A stretch of DNA of 64,000 nucleotides from Longimicrobium sp. Lineage in GTDB: Bacteria > Gemmatimonadota > Gemmatimonadetes > Longimicrobiales > Longimicrobiaceae. The position numbers and the translations under genes are program-made. This document shows positions 9,056-19,305 of the stretch, piece by piece; the stretch's first letter is position 1; every line of letters starts with the position of its first letter. Under the pieces are notes generated by a model. That model was given only the letters and a program-made list of their open reading frames with translations, was not told the DNA's origin and made no database searches. The stretch lies in contig DASUYB010000104.1 of NCBI GenBank assembly GCA_036377595.1, forward strand, positions 35,604 through 99,603. Direction: 5' to 3'.

Positions 9056-9595
9056 TTGGACGCGACCACGGACGAACGGGCGATGGCGGAGCGCGAGGAG
9101 CGGGCGCAGCACGCGCTGGAGGCATTCCGCGAGCGGCGGCGGCGCCGGCGCGCGGACGACACCTGGTTCGGCAGCGCCGAGTGCCTGCTGGCCGCGGAGG
9201 ACCACGCGCTGGACCCGGAGGCGCTGGCGCGGCGGCGGATGGACGTGGTGGCCGAGGCGCAGGCGGAGGGGATGTCGCCCGAGCTGGCGGAGATGATGTA
9301 CGACGTGGCGCGGGAGGAGGGCCTGGACCCCGCGCTGGCGCACGAGCTGGTGCGCAGCGGGCTGGGCGTGGCCCCGCCGCCCGAGGGCGTGGCCAACGCG
9401 GCCGACCAGCCGGCGAGCGACAAGTACTATCCCACCTGGCTCCTTCCTGCGTCGGCGCCGGACGACGTGCTGCGCGAGCGGATGCTGCGCTTCTCGTTCC
9501 GCCGCATGCGCGCCATGCTGGAGCGCCACGCGGACCCCGTGGAGGCCTTCCGCGCCTACGCGCGCGAGCCCGACGTGGGGCTGTACGGATTCTAG
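9056..9595 (+). CDS. Hypothetical helical protein
   Basis: About 179 residues, highly charged and predicted helical, with no signal peptide or membrane segment. TTG 9056 is chosen because AGGGAG lies 8 nt upstream; ATG 9083 (MAEREERAQHALEAF) is the alternative and lacks a ribosome site. Recognisable stretches are EAFRERRRRRRADDTWFGS, MSPELAEMMYDVAREEGLDP and a C-terminal MRAMLERHADPVEAFRAY. No family is recognised. It precedes the RNA helicase in the same direction by about 280 bp, which contains one AGTCCGC hairpin remnant (9674-9692). Confidence 0.65.
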   Translation: MDATTDERAMAEREERAQHALEAFRERRRRRRADDTWFGSAECLLAAEDHALDPEALARRRMDVVAEAQAEGMSPELAEMMYDVAREEGLDPALAHELVRSGLGVAPPPEGVANAADQPASDKYYPTWLLPASAPDDVLRERMLRFSFRRMRAMLERHADPVEAFRAYAREPDVGLYGF

Positions 9596-9872
9596 GGGAC
9601 GGGGGACAGCAAGGGATGAGTCGCGCGACGATGATGCCGCGGATCCGCACTGACGACCGGATTCGCGCTGTGTGAGTCCGCGAAGGCGGACTTCTTGATG
9701 TTCCAGCGGTGGGTTTCAACCCCACCGGCGAATTCAACCCACCGGCCGGCGATCCTCGTCGCCGTTGTTACCGCGGGCGCGCGGCGCGAGATTGTCCGCC
9801 CCTCGCCGGGGGGTGAAGCGGGCGGGGATTCGATTCGGGATCCACAGACAGCTATTCAGCCGGAGACGGGAC

Positions 9873-11630
9873 GTGGCGGAGGAGATGGATCGCGCGGAGG
9901 CGCAGGAGGATACCGTCGCATCGGGCGAGACGGCGGCGGCGATGGACGATACGACGCAGGCCACCGGGTTCGGCGACCTGGGGCTGGCGCCGGAGGTGCT
10001 GGCGGCGCTGGAGGTGCTGGGTTACGAGGAGCCGACGCCGATCCAGGTGGAGGCCATCCCGCTCCTCCTCTCCGGCCGCGACGTGATCGGCCGCGCGGCC
10101 ACGGGAACGGGAAAGACGGCGGCGTTCGCCCTTCCCCTCGTCCAGCGCATCGATCCCGAGGGCGGGGTGCAGGCGCTGATCCTGGCGCCCACCCGCGAGC
10201 TGGCCGTGCAGGTGGCCGAGGCCACGCACCGCTACGGCTCGCGGCTCGGCGTGCGCGTGCTCGCGGTCTACGGCGGGCAGGCCATCGACCGGCAGCTGCG
10301 CGAGCTGCGGCGCGGCGTCCACGTCGTCGTCGGCACGCCGGGGCGCATCCTGGACCACATCCGCCGGCGCTCGCTGGACCTGTCGCGCGTGAACTACGTG
10401 GTGCTCGACGAGGCCGACGAGATGCTGGACATGGGGTTCATCGAGGACATCGACACCATCCTCGACGAGACCCCGCCCGAGCGGCAGACGGCGCTCTTCT
10501 CCGCGACGTTCCCGCCGCGCATCCAGGAGTTGGCCGACAAGCACATGCGCGAGCCGGCGCGCGTGACCGTGCGCCAGGACAAGCTCGAGACGCCGCTGGT
10601 CCGCCAGGTGGCCTACGTCGTCCCCCGGCCCTACAAGCTCGAGGCGCTCACCCGCATCCTCGACCTCGAGGCGCCCACCTCGGCCATCCTCTTCTGCCGC
10701 ACGCGCAACGAGGTCGACGAGCTGACCGAGGCGCTGCAGGTGCGCGGCTACCGCCCCGAGGCGCTGCACGGCGGCCTCAACCAGGCGCAGCGCGACCGGG
10801 TGATGAAGAAGTTCCGCGACGGCACCGCCGATCTCCTCATCGCCACCGACGTGGCCGCGCGCGGGCTGGACGTGGAGCACGTGAGCCACGTGATCAACTA
10901 CGACATCCCGCAGACGCCCGAGGTGTACGTCCACCGCATCGGGCGGACGGGGCGCGCGGGGCGCGAGGGAACGGCGGTCACCCTCGCCCAGCCGCGCGAG
11001 CAGTTCCTCCTCCGCGGGATCGAGCGCGAGGTAGGGCGGCCGATCGAGCGCGCGCGCGTGCCCACGGTGGCCGACCTGCGCGCGCGGCGGCTGGAGCTGA
11101 TGCGCGCCGCGCTGGTGGAGACGCTGGAGGGCGAGGACTACGAGGCGTACCGCGACAACGTGGTGCTGCCGCTGGCCGAGGAGTTCGATCCGCTCGACAT
11201 CGCGGCGGCGGCGGCCAAGCTGGCGGCCGACGCCACGCGCGGCGAGGAGCCCGACAGCGAGGTGGAGATCCCGCAGTTCGAGGAGCGCCGCCCGCCGCGC
11301 GACCGGGAGATGCGCGGCCCGCGCGGGCGCCAGGAGCGCTTCGACCGCGGTGGCGGGGGTGGCCCGCCGCGCCGCGGCCGCGACGGGCGGGGGATGACGC
11401 GGCTGTTCATCGGCGTGGGCCGGCGGCGCGGCATCCGCCCGGGCGACATCGTGGGCGCCATCGCGGGCGAGGCGCGCATCCCCGGCGAGGGGATCGGCGC
11501 CATCGAGATCGCCGACCAGTTCACCATCGTGGAGGTGGCCGAGGAGTTCGCCGAGCAGGTTCTCCGCGCGATGCGCAACGCGACGATCAAGGGCCGCCCG
11601 GTGAGCGTCCGCCCGGCGCGCGAGGGGTGA
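9873..11630 (+). CDS. DEAD-box ATP-dependent RNA helicase with DbpA-type RNA-binding C-terminus
   Basis: Unwinds structured RNA using ATP; such enzymes act in ribosome assembly, mRNA decay and cold adaptation. GTG 9873 has GGAG 7 nt upstream; an in-frame ATG follows at 9885. Motifs in order: Q motif (GFGDLGLAPEV ... PTPIQ), motif I ATGTGKT, Ia PTRELAVQ, Ib TPGRIL, II DEAD in VLDEADEMLDMGF, III SAT in LFSATFP, IV AILFCRTRNE, V ATDVAARGLDVEHV, VI HRIGRTGRAGREG. The C-terminal 75 residues (MTRLFIGVGRRRGIRPGDIV onwards) match the DbpA/CsdA RNA-binding domain, preceded by an Arg/Gly-rich linker. It looks monocistronic, followed by a family A palindrome. Confidence 0.95.
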   Translation: MAEEMDRAEAQEDTVASGETAAAMDDTTQATGFGDLGLAPEVLAALEVLGYEEPTPIQVEAIPLLLSGRDVIGRAATGTGKTAAFALPLVQRIDPEGGVQALILAPTRELAVQVAEATHRYGSRLGVRVLAVYGGQAIDRQLRELRRGVHVVVGTPGRILDHIRRRSLDLSRVNYVVLDEADEMLDMGFIEDIDTILDETPPERQTALFSATFPPRIQELADKHMREPARVTVRQDKLETPLVRQVAYVVPRPYKLEALTRILDLEAPTSAILFCRTRNEVDELTEALQVRGYRPEALHGGLNQAQRDRVMKKFRDGTADLLIATDVAARGLDVEHVSHVINYDIPQTPEVYVHRIGRTGRAGREGTAVTLAQPREQFLLRGIEREVGRPIERARVPTVADLRARRLELMRAALVETLEGEDYEAYRDNVVLPLAEEFDPLDIAAAAAKLAADATRGEEPDSEVEIPQFEERRPPRDREMRGPRGRQERFDRGGGGGPPRRGRDGRGMTRLFIGVGRRRGIRPGDIVGAIAGEARIPGEGIGAIEIADQFTIVEVAEEFAEQVLRAMRNATIKGRPVSVRPAREG

Positions 11631-11656
11631 CCGCGGGGCAGGAAAACTGAAAAGTC

Positions 11657-11716
11657 TCACGCAGAGGAGCAGAGGCAGCAGAGAACCAACTCCGCTGCCT
11701 CTGCTTCTCTGCGTGA
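11657..11716. repeat. Palindromic intergenic repeat, family A
   Basis: Arms begin TCACGCAGAGGAGCAGAGG and end CTGCTTCTCTGCGTGA around a short loop. It lies between the convergent 3' ends of the helicase gene and the small coiled-coil gene, where it could stop transcription in both directions. Confidence 0.75.
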
Positions 11717-11730
11717 GGCCAAATCTGTTT

Positions 11731-12006
11731 CTATCCGTCGCCGGGCGGCGGCTCGGACGACGGGCGGTGCGGCGACGGCGCGTTGAGCTGGGCGTAGAAG
11801 GTCTCGGCGTCCTTCAGGCGCTCCACCTGCGTGCGGAGCTCCTCGACCTCGGTCTGCAGCTGGGCCACGCGCGGGTCCTCCAGCCGCATTGGCTGCTGCG
11901 GATGCGGGGGGAGGTCGCGGTTGCGCTGGCGGCCGCCGCCGCGGACGGCGCGCACCACCATCGACACGCCGATGGCCACGAACAGGAACTCGATACCGCT
12001 CAGCAT
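11731..12006 (-). CDS. Small membrane-anchored coiled-coil protein (paralogue 1)
   Basis: 91 residues: an N-terminal hydrophobic helix (IEFLFVAIGVSMVVRAV), a basic linker, then an amphipathic coiled coil (DPRVAQLQTEVEELRTQVER) ending in FYAQLNAPSP. The layout resembles PspB-like or other small inner-membrane regulators. It is a tandem paralogue of the next gene upstream (12108-12398), sharing the coiled coil and the FYAQLNAPS ending. ATG 12006 is the only plausible start, without a strong ribosome site. Function unknown. Confidence 0.7.
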   Translation of the reverse strand: MLSGIEFLFVAIGVSMVVRAVRGGGRQRNRDLPPHPQQPMRLEDPRVAQLQTEVEELRTQVERLKDAETFYAQLNAPSPHRPSSEPPPGDG

Positions 12007-12107
12007 GGGGCGATCGGGGAAAAGGTGCGCTCCGCCGCGGGCGGCCGTGCGGCGGCCCGGTGACGGAGCAAGATAGCTCGCCCGCCGCCGCGGCGGGGAG
12101 TCCGATG

Positions 12108-12398
12108 TCAGTCGCGCGCGGATGCGGACGGCGCGTTCAGCTGCGCGTAGAACGATTCGGCGTCGCGCAGGCGCTCCAGCTGGCCGCGCAGCTCGTCGAC
12201 CTCCGCCTGCAGCCGCGCCACCTGCGGGTCCGGCAGCGCGGGCGCCGGCGGCGGCGCGAGCTGCACCGGCTGCCGCGGTCCGCGCACGTGCGCGATGGCG
12301 GCGCCGACGCTGCGGATCACGATGCCCACGCTCACGGCCAGCACGGGGAACAGGGCGAGGAAGAACCAGGGTGGCGGTCCGTTCGGCGGCACGATCAT
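12108..12398 (-). CDS. Small membrane-anchored coiled-coil protein (paralogue 2)
   Basis: About 96 residues: a hydrophobic helix near the N-terminus (FFLALFPVLAVSVGIVI), a Pro/Ala linker and a coiled coil (DPQVARLQAEVDELRGQLER) ending FYAQLNAPSA. AGGAG sits 1 nt before ATG 12398 but 7 nt before GTG 12392, so the true start may be the GTG. It lies about 100 bp upstream of paralogue 1 in the same direction, consistent with tandem duplication. No enzymatic motif is seen. Confidence 0.65.
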   Translation of the reverse strand: MIVPPNGPPPWFFLALFPVLAVSVGIVIRSVGAAIAHVRGPRQPVQLAPPPAPALPDPQVARLQAEVDELRGQLERLRDAESFYAQLNAPSASARD

Positions 12399-12487
12399 GC
12401 TCCTGCGCGGGGGTGGTGGTCTGCGGGCGATGCCTCTACGGGCAAGCGCGTCCGAAGGATTCGCGCGGGGACAGGTCCGTTGAAATC

Positions 12488-12566
12488 TCACGCAGAGGGC
12501 GCAGGGGACGCAGAGAAAACAGTGTGTGGCGATGAGTTCTCTGCGACCTCTGCGGCCTCTGCGTGA
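12488..12566. repeat. Palindromic intergenic repeat, family A
   Basis: Starts TCACGCAGAGGGCGCAGG and ends CTCTGCGGCCTCTGCGTGA, with a longer loop containing GTGTGTGGCGATG. It sits in the divergent space just 20 bp before the alpha-glucosidase start, so it forms part of that gene's 5' leader. Confidence 0.75.
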
Positions 12567-12586
12567 GGCTTATCTGTTCGGGATGA

Positions 12587-14185
<1,599 letters not shown>

Positions 14186-14206
14186 ATCGGCATCACGGGA
14201 CGAAGA

Positions 14207-14244
14207 AGCGGGGGTGGGCGCCCCGACGGACGCCCACCCCCGCT
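14207..14244. terminator. Bidirectional terminator hairpin
   Basis: Perfect 14-bp stem AGCGGGGGTGGGCG pairing with CGCCCACCCCCGCT around a 10-nt loop. It lies between the convergent ends of the alpha-glucosidase gene and the Vps62-like gene. Confidence 0.7.
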
Positions 14245-14273
14245 CGTCATCTCCCCGTCCCCTGTCCCCTACA

Positions 14274-15629
14274 TCACCGGTAGATGGTGACGAAGTTCGA
14301 CAGGGTGTTGCCGCTCGGCCAAGCGTTGTAGCACGCGCCGCTGCTGTCCTTGTACGAGCGGTTGGTCACCGTGCGCAGCGTGGTGCCGGCCAGGCCCTTG
14401 CCGTCCCAGGAGCGCCGTACGCCGTCGTAGTTGAAGTACGCCGTGTAGTAGCTCTCCGTCCCCGTGCAGTCCGCGCCGGTGAAGTGGCTGATGTAGGCGG
14501 CCTGCACCGGCGTGCACGACGCCTCGCCGCACCCCCCGACCATGTCGCCGTTCCAGTCCGGACCGTGCTGTCCAGGACCCTGCGGCCCGCTGGTGTCCTC
14601 ATCCTTCACGAGCTCCTCGGTGCCGATCTCGCCCCACCGGCCCCCGTAGCGGAGCCACTCCTGCCCGGGCATCGGGCGCAGGTTCGTGCCCGATACCGGC
14701 ATCTCGCCCACGTTCACCAGCCCGCCGCCCTGCAGCCCGGCGTCGTAGCCCTTGCCGCCGCTCCAGGTGAACCAGCGCTGGTCCGGGTTGGTCCAGCAGC
14801 TCTCGTTCGTCCCCTCGGGGTAGGCGCTGTCGCACTCGCCCTCGCTGGCGTAGCTGGCGTGCGACCCGTCGGCCACCCACACCTGCGGGTGCCTGCCGTT
14901 GTACCAGCTGATCTGGTACGCCTGCCACGTCTTGGGGCTGTAGTGCGCCGCGTAGATCAGTGTCACCGGCTGCTGGCTGCCGTTCAGCTGCACGGTGATG
15001 TGCTCCCAGTCCGCCTCGTGGTTGTAGGCGGAGATGAAGTCGTTGTACGCGTAGAAGAACCAGTACTGGATGCTGTATCCGCCCAGGTTGTTGCGGTACA
15101 CGTGCGTGTACACCTTCCATCCCGACGGGTCGCGCACGCCCGGGTGCGTCACGTCGTCATTCGTGGCCTGCAGGAAGAACGTCTGGTCCTTGTTCCACCC
15201 GCCGTCGCCGTTGGAGCCGTAGGTAGTGCCCGAGTGCAGGCAGAACGAGCCCGTGCTCTGGTGGCGCTGGGCGGTCACGTTCGAGACGGTGATCGTACCC
15301 TGGTTCAGGATCTGGTGGTCAGGGCAGTTGTTGTGGTGGAAGCGCATCTGCACGTTCGACAGATACCACTCCACGTTGGCCGGCCACGTCCAGTCGCCCC
15401 ACACGCTCCCCGCCTCGGCGCGGGAGATGAGATTGGGCATGTACAGCACCGGCGCGTAGGTGTCGGCCAGGTCGGCCTCGACGCCATCGTCGATCCCGTC
15501 GCCGTCGTTGTCCACGCCCCAGACAGCGGCGCGGGGCTTCTCGATCGAGGACGCCATGGGCTGCTCCGTGACGTCGGAACAGCCGGCCGCAAACACGGCA
15601 AGACCCAGCAGGGCCATCCACGTCTTCAT
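14274..15629 (-). CDS. Vps62/NPP1-like secreted lipoprotein
   Basis: 451 residues. ATG 15629 gives a lipoprotein signal MKTWMALLGLAVFAAGC with the acylated Cys; the frame extends upstream to 15692 without a better start. A Ca-binding-like segment DNDGDGIDDG follows, then the hallmark of the Vps62-related family (YAPVLYMPN ... YWFFYAYNDF ... HEADWEHITVQ ... HPQVWVADGSHASY), which also recalls NPP1-type domains with their HDWE motif. The C-terminal part is Gly/Trp-rich. It is probably displayed on the cell surface or released. Its biochemical function is not established; the family call rests on motif order. Confidence 0.7.
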   Translation of the reverse strand: MKTWMALLGLAVFAAGCSDVTEQPMASSIEKPRAAVWGVDNDGDGIDDGVEADLADTYAPVLYMPNLISRAEAGSVWGDWTWPANVEWYLSNVQMRFHHNNCPDHQILNQGTITVSNVTAQRHQSTGSFCLHSGTTYGSNGDGGWNKDQTFFLQATNDDVTHPGVRDPSGWKVYTHVYRNNLGGYSIQYWFFYAYNDFISAYNHEADWEHITVQLNGSQQPVTLIYAAHYSPKTWQAYQISWYNGRHPQVWVADGSHASYASEGECDSAYPEGTNESCWTNPDQRWFTWSGGKGYDAGLQGGGLVNVGEMPVSGTNLRPMPGQEWLRYGGRWGEIGTEELVKDEDTSGPQGPGQHGPDWNGDMVGGCGEASCTPVQAAYISHFTGADCTGTESYYTAYFNYDGVRRSWDGKGLAGTTLRTVTNRSYKDSSGACYNAWPSGNTLSNFVTIYR

Positions 15630-15858
15630 CTGTTCACCGGAAGTCGCAAGGGTACCGATTCGCACGAACGGAGGTGCGATTGTGGACCGCAAAGCTATGC
15701 TATCAAATGATTTACGTCAAGTGTCGGGAAAGGGTGTTCCTCGCAACGGATTTCCGCGTCGCGATCGCGGCGAGGCGTTCCTCCATCTCCCGCGCGGTCC
15801 GGGTCGGGCGCGGTTCGGCGTAGAACCTGCGGATTTCGCGCGTGGAGCACGGGATGTC

Positions 15859-15932
15859 TCACGCGGAGCCGCGGAGACGCGGAGGAGTTGCGTGGCGCGG
15901 TGAGTTCTCCGCGACTCCGCGTCTCCGCGTGA
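15859..15932. repeat. Palindromic intergenic repeat, family A
   Basis: TCACGCGGAGCCGCGGAG pairs with CTCCGCGTCTCCGCGTGA around GGAGTTGCGTGGCGCGGTG. It lies in the divergent gap 15630-15965, just ahead of the esterase gene. The remainder of that gap has an A/T-richer patch at 15690-15725, a plausible promoter zone, but no clear motif. Confidence 0.75.
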
Positions 15933-15965
15933 GATTCGCTGGATGATCGAGACGGGAGGATGGCG

Positions 15966-17273
15966 ATGGCGGACGACGACCGGCTGGTGGAGGGCGTGCG
16001 CGAGCGCGCGCTGCCGCTCGAGGACGAATCCGACCTCGACCCGCTGCTGGAGCGCATCGGCGACGCGCGCGTGGTGCTGCTGGGCGAGGCCAGCCACGGC
16101 ACCAGCGAGTACTACACGTGGCGCGACCGCATCTCCCGCCGGCTGATCTCCGAGAAGGGCTTCGGCTTCATCGCCGTGGAGGGCGACTGGCCGGACTGCT
16201 ACACCCTCAACCTCTACGCCAAGGACTGGGACGCGCCCGGCGCCGACGCGCGCGAGGTGCTGCACGCCTTCAGCCGCTGGCCCACCTGGATGTGGGCCAA
16301 CGAGGAGGTGGCCGAGCTGGCCGAGTGGCTGCGCGAGTTCAATCACGGGCGCCCGGACGGCGAGCGCGTGGGGTTCTACGGGCTGGACGTGTACTCGCTG
16401 TGGGAGTCGATCGACGTCGTCACCCGCTACCTGGAGCGCGTGGACCCCGCGCTGGCCGAGCGCGCGCGGCGGGCGTACGGCTGCTTCGACCCGTACGAGG
16501 ACGACGTGCAGGAGTACGCGTGGGCCACCGCCATGGTCCCCACCGACTGCGAGGAGGAGGTGATCCACGCGCTCGCCGAGCTGCGGCGCAAGGGGCCCGA
16601 CTTCCGCCGCGAGGGTCCCGAGGCGTACTTCAACGCCGAGCAGAACGCGCTGGTGGCGCAGAACGCCGAGCGCTACTACCGCGCGATGATCCGCGGCGGC
16701 GCGGCCAGCTGGAACGTGCGCGACACGCACATGATGGAGACGCTGGACCGGCTCCTCCGCCACCACGGCCCCGGTGCGAAGGCCATCGTGTGGGAGCACA
16801 ACACGCACGTGGGCGACGCGCGCGCCACCGACATGGCGCGCGCGGGGATGGTGAACATCGGCCAGCTCGCGCGCGAGGCGTACGGCGACGAGGTGGTGAT
16901 CGCCGGGTTCAGCAGCTACGAGGGAAGCGTGATCGCCGGCGAGCAGTGGGGCGCGCCGATGGAGCGCATCGCCGTGCCGCAGGCGAAGGCGGGGAGCTGG
17001 GAGGACCTCTTCCACCGCGCGTCGGCGGAGGACAAGCTGCTGATGCTGGAGGGGTTCGACGAGGTGCCCGGCGCGCTGGAGCGCCGCGGCCACCGAGCCA
17101 TCGGCGTGGTCTACCGCCCCGAGCGCGAGGCGTACGGCAACTACGTGCCCACGGTGATGCCCTACCGCTACGACGCCATGCTGTACATCGACCGGAGCCA
17201 GGCGCTGCACCCGCTGCACATGGCCCCCGTCCCCGACCACGAGGTGCCGGAGACGTATCCGAGCGGGATGTGA
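15966..17273 (+). CDS. Erythromycin esterase family protein
   Basis: 435 residues. The family includes Ere macrolide esterases and many housekeeping homologues of unknown substrate. Hallmarks: VVLLGEASHGTSEYYTWRDR (His after EAS), FIAVEGDWPDCYTLN, WPTWMWANEEVAELAEWLRE, FYGLDVYSLWESIDVV, RDTHMMETL and KAIVWEHNTHVGDARATDM, covering the catalytic His and Glu positions of Ere enzymes. ATG 15966 is preferred to ATG 15960 because GGGAGG directly abuts the first ATG. The protein has no signal peptide. The gene stands alone. Whether it gives macrolide resistance cannot be told from sequence. Confidence 0.88.
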   Translation: MADDDRLVEGVRERALPLEDESDLDPLLERIGDARVVLLGEASHGTSEYYTWRDRISRRLISEKGFGFIAVEGDWPDCYTLNLYAKDWDAPGADAREVLHAFSRWPTWMWANEEVAELAEWLREFNHGRPDGERVGFYGLDVYSLWESIDVVTRYLERVDPALAERARRAYGCFDPYEDDVQEYAWATAMVPTDCEEEVIHALAELRRKGPDFRREGPEAYFNAEQNALVAQNAERYYRAMIRGGAASWNVRDTHMMETLDRLLRHHGPGAKAIVWEHNTHVGDARATDMARAGMVNIGQLAREAYGDEVVIAGFSSYEGSVIAGEQWGAPMERIAVPQAKAGSWEDLFHRASAEDKLLMLEGFDEVPGALERRGHRAIGVVYRPEREAYGNYVPTVMPYRYDAMLYIDRSQALHPLHMAPVPDHEVPETYPSGM

Positions 17274-17335
17274 GGTCCGTTCCCGCAAGGAAAATCGTGC
17301 GGGAGATCTGGATTTTCGTGTGGGACGATGCGGCT

Positions 17336-17526
17336 GAAGCCGCGGCTACAACCACACGCAGTCCGCCTTCGCGGACTTCCCGGTGCGGACCAAACGCAGA
17401 AGCCCCACGGCAGCATCGCCGCGGGGCTTGGTTTGCCGGTGTTCGGGGATACGGGACGATGCCGCCCCGCCTCCGAAGTCCGCGAAGGCGGACTGTGTGT
17501 CGTTGTAGCCGCGAGTTCACTCGCAT
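17336..17526. repeat. Composite nested inverted repeat, family B
   Basis: Outer arms GCCGCGGCTACAACCACACG plus AGTCCGCCTTCGCGGACT at the left, and their inverse AGTCCGCGAAGGCGGACT plus GTTGTAGCCGCGAGTTCACT at the right. Each arm contains its own small hairpin (AGTCCGC GAAG GCGGACT). The centre holds another hairpin, AAGCCCC ... GGGGCTT. It fills the gap between the convergent esterase and response-regulator genes. Related units: 30393-30579, 46593-46814, 62788-63047, and a half unit at 49139-49188. Confidence 0.8.
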
Positions 17527-17581
17527 ACACCCCCACCTCGCCGAACCTCATTCGGCCTGTCCGGGGACGCGGCCGGCGGGC

Positions 17582-17983
17582 TCAACCCTCCGCGACGGCG
17601 CTCGATGCTTCGATGTAGCCGGGGAGGGCGCGGATGAGCGCCTGGGTGTCGACGGGCTTGACCAGGTAGGCGGCGCAGCCGGCGGCGCGGAGCGCCTCGC
17701 GGTCGCCGTCGTCGTCGCGGCCGGTGAGCGCCACGACGGGGGTGTTCTGCGTCCGCGGCGCGGCCTTGAGCTGCCGCGCCACCTCCACGCCGGGAATGTC
17801 GGGGAGGCCGAGGTCGAGGAGAACGAGGTCGGGCGTGCGCTCGGCGGCCAACCTCACCGCCTCGGCGCCGTTGGGGGCGGCGGCCACGTCGTAGCCGCTC
17901 TCTTCCAGCAGGATGGTGAAGGCGGTGCGGATCGCGTCGCTGTCCTCCACCACCAGCACCAGGCGCCGCGCCGGCTCCGTCAC
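17582..17983 (-). CDS. Single-domain response regulator
   Basis: 133-residue CheY-like receiver without an output domain. Key residues: acidic pair in [10 protein letters not shown], phospho-acceptor Asp in [13 protein letters not shown], Thr in VALTGRD and Lys in YLVKPVD. Start GTG 17983 overlaps the upstream kinase stop as GTGA, so the two are translationally coupled. It presumably accepts phosphate from that kinase and signals by protein-protein contact, since no DNA-binding domain is present. Confidence 0.92.
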   Translation of the reverse strand: MTEPARRLVLVVEDSDAIRTAFTILLEESGYDVAAAPNGAEAVRLAAERTPDLVLLDLGLPDIPGVEVARQLKAAPRTQNTPVVALTGRDDDGDREALRAAGCAAYLVKPVDTQALIRALPGYIEASSAVAEG

Positions 17984-18960
17984 GCCGCCGCGCCCTCCGC
18001 GACCGGCGACCGCGCCGCCTCGGCGTTCCCGACCTCCACGCTGGGCAGCGTGAAGTAGAAGCGGCTCCCCTCGCCCAGCTCGCTCTCCACCCAGATGCGG
18101 CCGCCGTGCAGCCGCACGAACTGGCGCGCGATCGCCAGCCCCAGCCCCGTGCCGTGGTGGATGCGCGCGCGGCTGGCGTCGACCTGCGCGAACTCCTGGA
18201 AGATCAGCTCGTGGTGCGCGGGGTCGATGCCGATCCCCGTGTCTTCCACGCCCACCTCGATCCAGCGCGCGTCCTGCGCCGAGCGCCGCGCCACCACCCG
18301 CACCAGCCCCGCGTCGGGGGTGAAGTCGATGGCGTTGCCGATCAGGTTGCCCAGCACGTGCGCCACCTTGTCGCGGTCGGCGTACGCGCGCGGCAGCTCC
18401 GGCGCCATCTCCGTCTCGAACGAGAGCCCCTTCCGCTCCACCAGGCTGGCGTTCATCTCGAACACCGAGCGCACCACCTCGTCCATGGCGAAGGCGGAGG
18501 GCTGGATGGAGATGGCCTGCGCGTTGGTCCTGGCGTAGGTGAGGATCTCCTCGATCATGGCGAGGAGCTGCCGGCACGAGCCGATCATGCTCTCGATGGC
18601 CTCGCGCTGGCGCGGCGTGATCTCGCCCAGCATCCCGTCGCGCAGGATCTCGCCGTAGGTGACGATGGCCGTGAGCGGGGTGCGCAGCTCGTGCGAGACG
18701 TTGGTCAGGAACTGGCTCTTGGCCACGTCGAGGTTGCGCAGCTCCAGCACCGTGCGCTCGAGCTCCTCGATCTTCCGCGACGTCTCGTGGCGGCCGTGCG
18801 CGTGCTGGTGGTGGTGCCCCTCGGGCTCCACCACCAGCACGGGTTGGCCGGCCTCCGGCTTCGGCGGCTCTACGATGCGGAAGCCCTCGCGGGCCAGCAC
18901 CTCGCGGAGCCGGGCCTCGGCTTCGCGGCCGCCGTGGATCTGCAGTCGAAGGTCGGTCAT
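17980..18960 (-). CDS. Sensor histidine kinase (HisKA-HATPase, no membrane segment)
   Basis: 326 residues from ATG 18960. The N-terminal 55 residues look like a small ligand/ACT-like module ([20 protein letters not shown]), followed by a His-rich linker ([12 protein letters not shown]) that could bind metal. A coiled coil leads into HisKA with [16 protein letters not shown], then HATPase boxes N (LIGNAIDF), G1 (VEDTGIGID), F (FQEFAQVD) and G2 (GTGLGLAI). There is no transmembrane helix, so sensing is cytoplasmic. It overlaps the response regulator by 4 nt. Confidence 0.92.
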   Translation of the reverse strand: MTDLRLQIHGGREAEARLREVLAREGFRIVEPPKPEAGQPVLVVEPEGHHHQHAHGRHETSRKIEELERTVLELRNLDVAKSQFLTNVSHELRTPLTAIVTYGEILRDGMLGEITPRQREAIESMIGSCRQLLAMIEEILTYARTNAQAISIQPSAFAMDEVVRSVFEMNASLVERKGLSFETEMAPELPRAYADRDKVAHVLGNLIGNAIDFTPDAGLVRVVARRSAQDARWIEVGVEDTGIGIDPAHHELIFQEFAQVDASRARIHHGTGLGLAIARQFVRLHGGRIWVESELGEGSRFYFTLPSVEVGNAEAARSPVAEGAAA

Positions 18961-19305
18961 GACGGACGCCGATGCGGGAACTGATGAATCAAACAACTTA
19001 GACCCGGCCTCCGGCCGCTGCAAGGAGATCATTCCCCCTCCACCGCTCCGCCGGGAGCTGCCGCGCCTCCCGGTCCCATGGGCTCGTATCGCCGGGCGAC
19101 GACCTCGGCCCTGACGACCGCGGGCGTCTCCGCGTCACCTGTTTCCGCGGCGGGCGGCGGGATGCGGGAGAGTGCCGGAGAGCGCTCTGAGGGTCGGCAC
19201 GGGCGTTGCCCCCTCTACGGGATGCGGAGCGCGAGGGCGGAAGGCTGGACGGAAGCCCCCCGGCACCCGCAGATTCAAGGCGTCACGCCACTCAGGAGCC
19301 CCCTC
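18961..19305. other. Divergent intergenic region, no gene seen
   Basis: 345 bp separate the divergently transcribed kinase gene and the glycine-zipper lipoprotein gene. An A/T-rich patch near 18985-19005 (AATCAAACAACTTAGACC) is the likeliest promoter zone for the kinase operon. I see no ORF with coding character and no repeat of the other families. Confidence 0.4.

Noticed and set aside
8842..9423. 193-codon minus-strand frame opposite the helical hypothetical gene
   Set aside because: Its Ser/Arg/Ala-rich product lacks any motif, and the plus-strand frame has a ribosome site and normal amino-acid usage.
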